DNA from: Bryopsis sp. KO-2023
Lineage: Eukaryota > Chlorophyta > Ulvophyceae > Bryopsidales > Bryopsidaceae
Direction of reading: 5' to 3'
Assembly: GCA_030272585.1 (NCBI GenBank)
Contig: BSYQ01000006.1
Span: forward strand, 1,637,001-1,701,000
Length of the DNA stretch: 64,000 nucleotides
Made by a program: the position numbers and the translations under genes. The notes below the pieces were generated by a model. That model saw nothing but the letters and a program-made list of their open reading frames with translations. It did not search any database and was not told the DNA's origin. Each line of letters opens with the position of its first letter. The stretch's first letter is position 1. Positions 60,201 to 64,000 of this stretch are shown piece by piece.

Positions 60201-61189
60201 TTTGGTTGGATGATTTTCATTTGATTTCTTTCTTGGGAAATTTTGACGCACTCACCTGGTGATGGGGATGGAGGGCTGATGGCGTTCTCCTTTCCACAGT
60301 GCGTAACTGACAAGAGAGAAACACGTGTTAAATTTCACACAAAAGAATGTTGTTTTTCTTCTTTCTTTTTGGTCCTGATGGTACTTCAGGAAGGTTTTTC
60401 TATTTTCCTCCAAAAACTATTTTCCAACCAAAATATTATGTAGAGACCCTTAACCCATTTTAAGAAAAGAAAAAAAACTTTTGATGTTGCTTTCACTACC
60501 TCAAAAATGAACCTTTTTTCTTCGGGTCACACAAACAAGAGGGAAAAAACGAGTTGTTTATTCTCAAAGGGCATGTATCTTTCCGGTAAATATAATTTAA
60601 TTTAATTTAGTTCACCCCAGTGCTCTCTGTTCTTTAGAATTTTTCAGGTGCCGACAAGTGAGATGACGTCTCTATCAAACCGAAACACCAGAATCTGGAT
60701 TTATTCCGTTTCTATTTCTGTTTGTTTTTTTTCGCCCTACTTATCCACAGCCTTGTCGTCGAAAGTCTTCGTTCCCGTGAGGTTCATGCCTCTCCTCTTC
60801 GCGTCGCATTCCCTTTGAGCGTTGCGCGCCTGTTCGGGCGACATGCCGGACGCCATCAGCCCACCGTCGACACCTCCCCGCCTATGCTTTCCTCTGAACG
60901 AATTCGCGCGACGAGGCGCACTCGAATAGAAACGCTCCCTTACCGCCCGCCGTTCTAATCTTGTCGAGGGTCGAATTCCCCGAATTTCAGCAGGTGGATT
61001 GAACACGCCCAGAGGGACGTTGAGGGGGTCCGCCTGTCGGTGCCGAGTGAAAGACATCGCCTCGGCAGGGTTCGAGTTTCGGAAACTGCCCTTTGGGAGC
61101 GTCGAGAGAGCTCCGTTGTAACCCGCCGTCCTCGAAAAGGGCGTTGCGTCGACTTCCAGAACGGCCGAGCAAATGAACCCGTGGCGCAT
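51208..61189 (-). CDS. Plant organellar-type DNA polymerase I (family A, POP)
   Basis: Nineteen exons: 61189-60944, 60306-60256, 59977-59870, 59515-59120, 58866-58711, 58392-58158, 57780-57545, 57246-57067, 56666-56538, 56335-56274, 55906-55780, 55490-55416, 55051-54757, 54343-54021, 53653-53452, 52964-52769, 52427-52281, 52002-51873, 51384-51208; 1,156 residues. POPs replicate and repair plastid and mitochondrial DNA. 3'-5' exonuclease: FACDTEVMNID (Exo I, near 342), CWHNYGFDRHVL (Exo II), YSARDAK (Exo III). Polymerase: TGRLSCRRPNLQNQPA, VVADYGQLELRVLAHL (motif A), ERRKAKVLNFSLAYGKT (motif B), AINTPIQGSAADIA, and VHDEVILEGP (motif C, near 1100). Before the exonuclease is a Lys-rich, Ala/Thr-rich stretch (KPKKKRTRKKTTASKKKK). 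The last intron is GC-AG. The first three exons are less sure: the exon-1 donor lies inside a longer open frame, and the donor at 59869 (gttttttt) is weak. Confidence 0.9.
53184..53237. repeat. Perfect 27-base tandem duplication in a polymerase intron
   Basis: gggttacaaatatgtacatg followed by tgcatat occurs at 53184-53210 and again at 53211-53237 with no differences. Confidence 0.95.
60737..61189 (-). other. Open frame overlapping polymerase exon 1; possible separate product
   Basis: From ATG 61189 the frame stays open through the proposed polymerase donor at 60943 to a TAG at 60737 (150 aa). The part past the donor is not low-complexity (LMASGMSPEQARNAQRECDA then KRRGMNLTGTKTFDD) and uses GC-ending codons like real exons here. 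Either the intron is sometimes retained to give a short protein, or this is a separate gene and the polymerase starts elsewhere. No family recognised. Confidence 0.45.
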
Positions 61190-61989
61190 GGTCGGAGGCC
61201 TCGACCTAAATAGATCCGAACAGGCAAGAAAACATGACGCTTGTCGTGACGACCTTGAACGTCCTCGTACGAACACACCAAAACGACCTCGACGCCATCA
61301 TGGGGGGACATTCACCCAGCCAGGGGGAGAAACATACAAAACCAGATGCACACCGGCTGAAAGTCAACGATGGTAGGCAGTGCAACAACAGACTCACATC
61401 ATCCACCAGTCGCGCGCGTGGGAACGTCGCACGTCGAACACAAACCCTTCTTCGAAGATCTGCGCCCGGAGGCCGTTCCCCAGTCGATTACTCACCCGCA
61501 TGGTGGATAAAATGGACCCTCTCCCTTGAAAAATACTTTCGCCAGCTTGAACGCTGCTTTCCGTCTCAGCAGTGGTCCCATCGGTCTACGAGGAAACAAA
61601 CAAAACGACCCTGGCAAGGGGCATAGATACGTCCGCATCTTTTACGAATCTTGGCTTTGTGGCGACGGCACCACGCTGGTCATCACGAACGCAGCGCGTT
61701 TTGCCTTTACTATTTCGAAGCGGTTTGGGTGTCGAAATGCGCAATCGGCGAGGTGGCAGTATTTTCGAAAAAGGGTGAACACACTGCCGGCTTAGTAGAA
61801 TCTGGATGTCAGACGTTTTATGGTTAAACGAAGAGAAAAATTAAAAAACTTCTCAAAAGCCACTGATCACTCGGATTACTAGTCCATTGATCTTTGGTTC
61901 GCGAAAAGAGTGAGGAAAAAAGAGTGAGAAAAAAGAGTGAGAACACTTATTAAGAAAGAAAGGGAGAAAAGGGGAAGAGGAAAGGAAAA
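61190..61989. other. Spacer with competing open frames
   Basis: 800 bases upstream of the polymerase gene. From 61230 to 61790 it is GC-richer, with open frames on both strands (plus: HRYVRIFYESWLCGDGTTLV near 61620; minus also open). A nearby unrecognised gene is possible, but no frame can be preferred. A gagtgaga(a)aaaa triplication lies at 61908-61944. Confidence 0.35.
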
Positions 61990-62250
61990 AAGGTAAAGGC
62001 AACTAAGGGATTCGAACCCTTAAACTCGTCCTAACGAGTTGCCTCTTTTCTACCGGAGAAACCTCCCCGAAGGGAGGAAAGAACCGGGAACTCTCAGCTC
62101 CGCCTCGGTAGATGACTCGACTGATCCGACCTAGGGCCGGAACAGGGAGCCACCCCGAGGAGGGCCCGGGCAAAGGATCCTCCCCAAGTCGTGATCCGGC
62201 GAATCCCGGAGCCGTAGCCCCGAAACCCGCACTCGATCACGACTTAGGGA
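61990..62250 (-). ncRNA. Structured Pol III-like RNA candidate with tRNA T-arm-like 3' end
   Basis: This GC-rich island in an AT-rich setting is full of inverted repeats when read on the minus strand. In order: a stem of 11 perfect pairs (62235-62245 with 62186-62196); a stem 62106-62112 with 62049-62055 enclosing a CCUCCC-UUCG-GGGAGG hairpin (62062-62077), where the UUCG tetraloop favours this strand; and a terminal stem of 8 pairs, 62044-62037 with 62004-61997. The terminal stem encloses AAGGG-TTCGAAT-CCCTT, which is a tRNA T-arm. GGTTCGAATCC there equals a Pol III B-box, and TTTTTT follows a few bases after the stem, like a Pol III terminator. No matching 5' acceptor half, D-arm or anticodon arm was found, so it is not an ordinary tRNA. 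It does not match SRP, RNase P/MRP or tmRNA signatures known to me. Confidence 0.5.
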
Positions 62251-62546
62251 TTCAACCAAAGCCAGTGAGAAGATGATTGGAAGAATTTGGGACGCTCCCC
62301 AATCAATAGTTACACCCCTCCTCCTTCCCACTTTGGTTGTGCGTGGGACTTTTTGGGGTGCTCGGTCCATAGGGTGTCGCGTCACAAGAACCCGCTCGAA
62401 GGTTCGAAGGTTCGTTTTATCACAATTTTACACGAAACGACCAAAGGAAACGTTCGAGCGTTTCGTTGCGACATTCGATTCAAAGAAAAGTTATCTCCAG
62501 TCGTCCACCCTTGCGTTCTTCGCTTCTCCAGAATTCCTAGACCAGC

Positions 62547-62950
62547 CTAGAGCGCGTTGCTTTCTCGCTTCTCTATCCAAAAGCAAGGGACACTGCGTTT
62601 CCGCTCGCTCTTGCTGGCGTCTTCAGGCACACAGTCCAAAACGTGCTGAACGCCTCCATCGATGGTCGCCAGTGCATCAGCATCCAAAAATATCAAATCA
62701 GCAGGAGCTGGAAAGTTTCGCACGTCCTCGCATCGCGCAGCCACCTCGTCTGAAAAAAAACAGTGGCTGCCTGGTGCTTCAGGCACCAACGCTGGTGCGG
62801 TACAAACTCAACGCAGTGTAAGCCGCGTTTGCGGAAAACTTTATGGACCCCTCGCAAACAAGCCTTAAACAAGCAAGTGTTTTGATCACCCTGGTCTTCT
62901 TTGGCACCAGCGGCGGCCAGCAGCACAAGCACCAGAAATTCGCTCCACAT
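62547..62950 (-). CDS. Small secreted protein candidate
   Basis: ATG 62950 opens a classic signal peptide, MWSEFLVLVLLAAAGA, followed by KEDQ. A donor (g|gtgatc) at 62890 and an acceptor after tttttttcag give a second exon, 62749-62547, with DEVAARCEDVRNFPAP, ADLIFLDADALATIDGG and VQHVLDCVPEDASKSER; 87 residues in all. Without splicing, the frame from the same ATG gives an alternative 85-residue Cys-containing product. The spliced form is preferred because its second exon reads as a balanced, acidic-helical protein. No family recognised; extracellular or vacuolar location is inferred from the signal peptide. Confidence 0.45.
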
Positions 62951-63171
62951 TGGAGCGACGCGTCATAAATTGTTACGAATATTGGCTTGTCAGAGTTCGC
63001 GAATTCCGTTCCTGGACAGGAAAGAGGCGGTCGGTGAGTGGGATATTTTCCAACAGGGGGAGGCGAAGAGTTGAGAGAGAGCTCGCTTTTCTTTGCGGCT
63101 CGTTCCTCAGGCATCGCACGGAGTGAAGCTGCAATGGCGTCCCAGATCCAGTACTGGACCCTTGTCAAGTT

Positions 63172-64000
63172 TCAGCTCGCGATGTAAGCGCAGAAACGAT
63201 TGATTGCTTTTACTTCCATTGGCATACGATTGCGGCGGCAGTGTTGAAACTGGGAGGAGAAACCCAGTCTCCCCACTGGTGGTTTGTGTGGGGTGGGGTC
63301 TGAGCTGTTTAAAATGAAAATTGTGAGGTTAGTGGAACCTGTGTTGGGAAAAAATTCAAGAAGGTGCGACGATAAGGCGACCTTCATTATAATAAAAATC
63401 CATGTTGTTCTTGGAGAGGTGGGGGGGGAAGTGGAGGGAAGTTCCCCATTGAACCAGTTGAGCAGATGGCCCAGTTGAGATTCTGTGTAAGGTCCACAAC
63501 ATCCATACCTGGGCATGCTATTCCTGTTCGATGATTTGCCTCGATCGAGTTTGTGGATTTCTGGTAGCAAGGTTTCAGAGAAATCGTGTTGCCATCATGA
63601 TGATCAGTCCAGTCCAGTCCCCACACAAACCTGCGCCAGTTTCGTGCTATATTTTTCAGACATGAGGCTGGTCGGCGCACAGTTCCAGCAATTGAGACTA
63701 TGAGGCTCCAAGAAGAGCTCCATGCCACTCGACAGCACGACCCTCAGCTGACAACAAAACATCAAAACTTCCCCTCCTAACTCTCAATCACCAGACATAC
63801 GATCCACATCTTACCATTCCCAAAACGAGATCCACGCTCGTTCGAGTCATCGTCTCGCTATCCGTTTCGTTCCACACCATTGATTGACACCGTTTGGGGG
63901 CATGGGGCAAGAGGTGCTTGCACCACTGGCCTGGGACCTTCAACAAAGAGCAGTTCCAGGCAGGAATAGGAAGACGCAAAGAAAAAGTTGTGTGGACACA
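63172..64000 (-). CDS. 3' part of an unidentified gene running off the window
   Basis: Four joined exon segments on the minus strand: up to 64000-63815 (5' limit unknown), 63747-63631, 63560-63509 and 63482-63172. Splice sites and phases agree. Visible sequence: WNCSLLKVPGQWCKHLLPHA, MVWNETDSETMTRTSVDLVL, then RVVLSSGMELFLEPHSLNCW, KSTNSIEANHRTGIACPESQ and LGHLLNWFNGEL. After that the frame turns Pro/Ser-rich and may run past a missed intron before its stop at 63172. It contains several Cys and Trp. I do not recognise the family, and the N-terminus lies outside the window. Confidence 0.5.

Noticed and set aside
60944..61276. Start of the polymerase exon at 61276
   Set aside because: The frame begins with GTG there; the first ATG is at 61189.
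61997..62044. A complete tRNA gene at the T-arm-like hairpin
   Set aside because: The terminal stem encloses only the T-arm and one short hairpin. No D-arm, anticodon arm or matching 5' acceptor was found within several hundred bases.
62086..62190. SRP RNA, because of a CCGGCCC-AGGTCGG-like stretch
   Set aside because: The conserved helix 8 loop and the AGCA bulge of SRP RNA are absent, and the layout does not fit.

Overview
The window is nuclear DNA of an intron-rich eukaryote that uses the standard code (TAA, TAG and TGA all act as stops). Coding exons are moderately GC-rich. Introns and spacers are AT-rich and full of poly-A, poly-T, poly-G and poly-C runs. Gene content points to a photosynthetic, flagellated alga with a primary-type plastid, such as an early-branching streptophyte or another member of the green line; a glaucophyte is not excluded. 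For a plastid: a plant-type organellar DNA polymerase, ATP phosphoribosyltransferase with a transit-like leader, an M16 peptidase with a twin-arginine signal, an mTERF protein and a small membrane protein with a transit-like leader. No leader begins with a clear ER signal peptide, which argues against a secondary plastid. For a cilium: a CFAP77-like doublet-microtubule protein, plus SAM-domain and EF-hand proteins that may be axonemal. The species cannot be named from this sequence.

Layout, left to right: HVA22/REEP-like membrane protein (-); a basic nuclear protein of a plant-type family (+); an 860-residue SAM-domain protein (-) divergent from a small membrane protein (+); CFAP77-like (-); a 2.4-kb AT-rich spacer; an acidic tail-anchored protein (-) divergent from HisG (+); a proline-rich protein (-); mTERF (-) divergent from the M16 peptidase (+); an uncertain small gene (+); RPA3 (-); ribosomal protein eS30 (-) divergent from the CtIP/Sae2-type resection factor (+); a mitochondrial-looking TPR protein (+) convergent with an EF-hand protein (-); a 19-exon organellar DNA polymerase I (-) covering about 10 kb; a structured Pol III-like ncRNA candidate (-); a small secreted protein (-); and a gene running off the right edge (-).

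Most gene models were assembled exon by exon from splice sites. Each was accepted only when intron phases closed the reading frame over the whole gene and conserved motifs were rebuilt across junctions. The best-supported models are HisG (421 aa), M16 (554), mTERF (474), CFAP77-like (262), RPA3 (110), eS30 (65), CtIP/Sae2 (650), TPR (447) and DNA polymerase (1,156). The 5' ends of the SAM, EF-hand and polymerase genes are less certain.

Functionally, three genes serve DNA maintenance (RPA3, CtIP/Sae2, organellar polymerase) and several serve organelles (polymerase, mTERF, HisG, M16). Five neighbouring pairs are arranged head to head. No operon, CRISPR array, intact transposon or conventional complete tRNA was seen. 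The features most worth follow-up are the tRNA-like structured RNA near 62.0-62.25 kb, the interleaved inverted repeats in the eS30 intron, the lumen-targeted M16 peptidase, the GC-AG introns, and the duplicated 3' splice site in the TPR gene.
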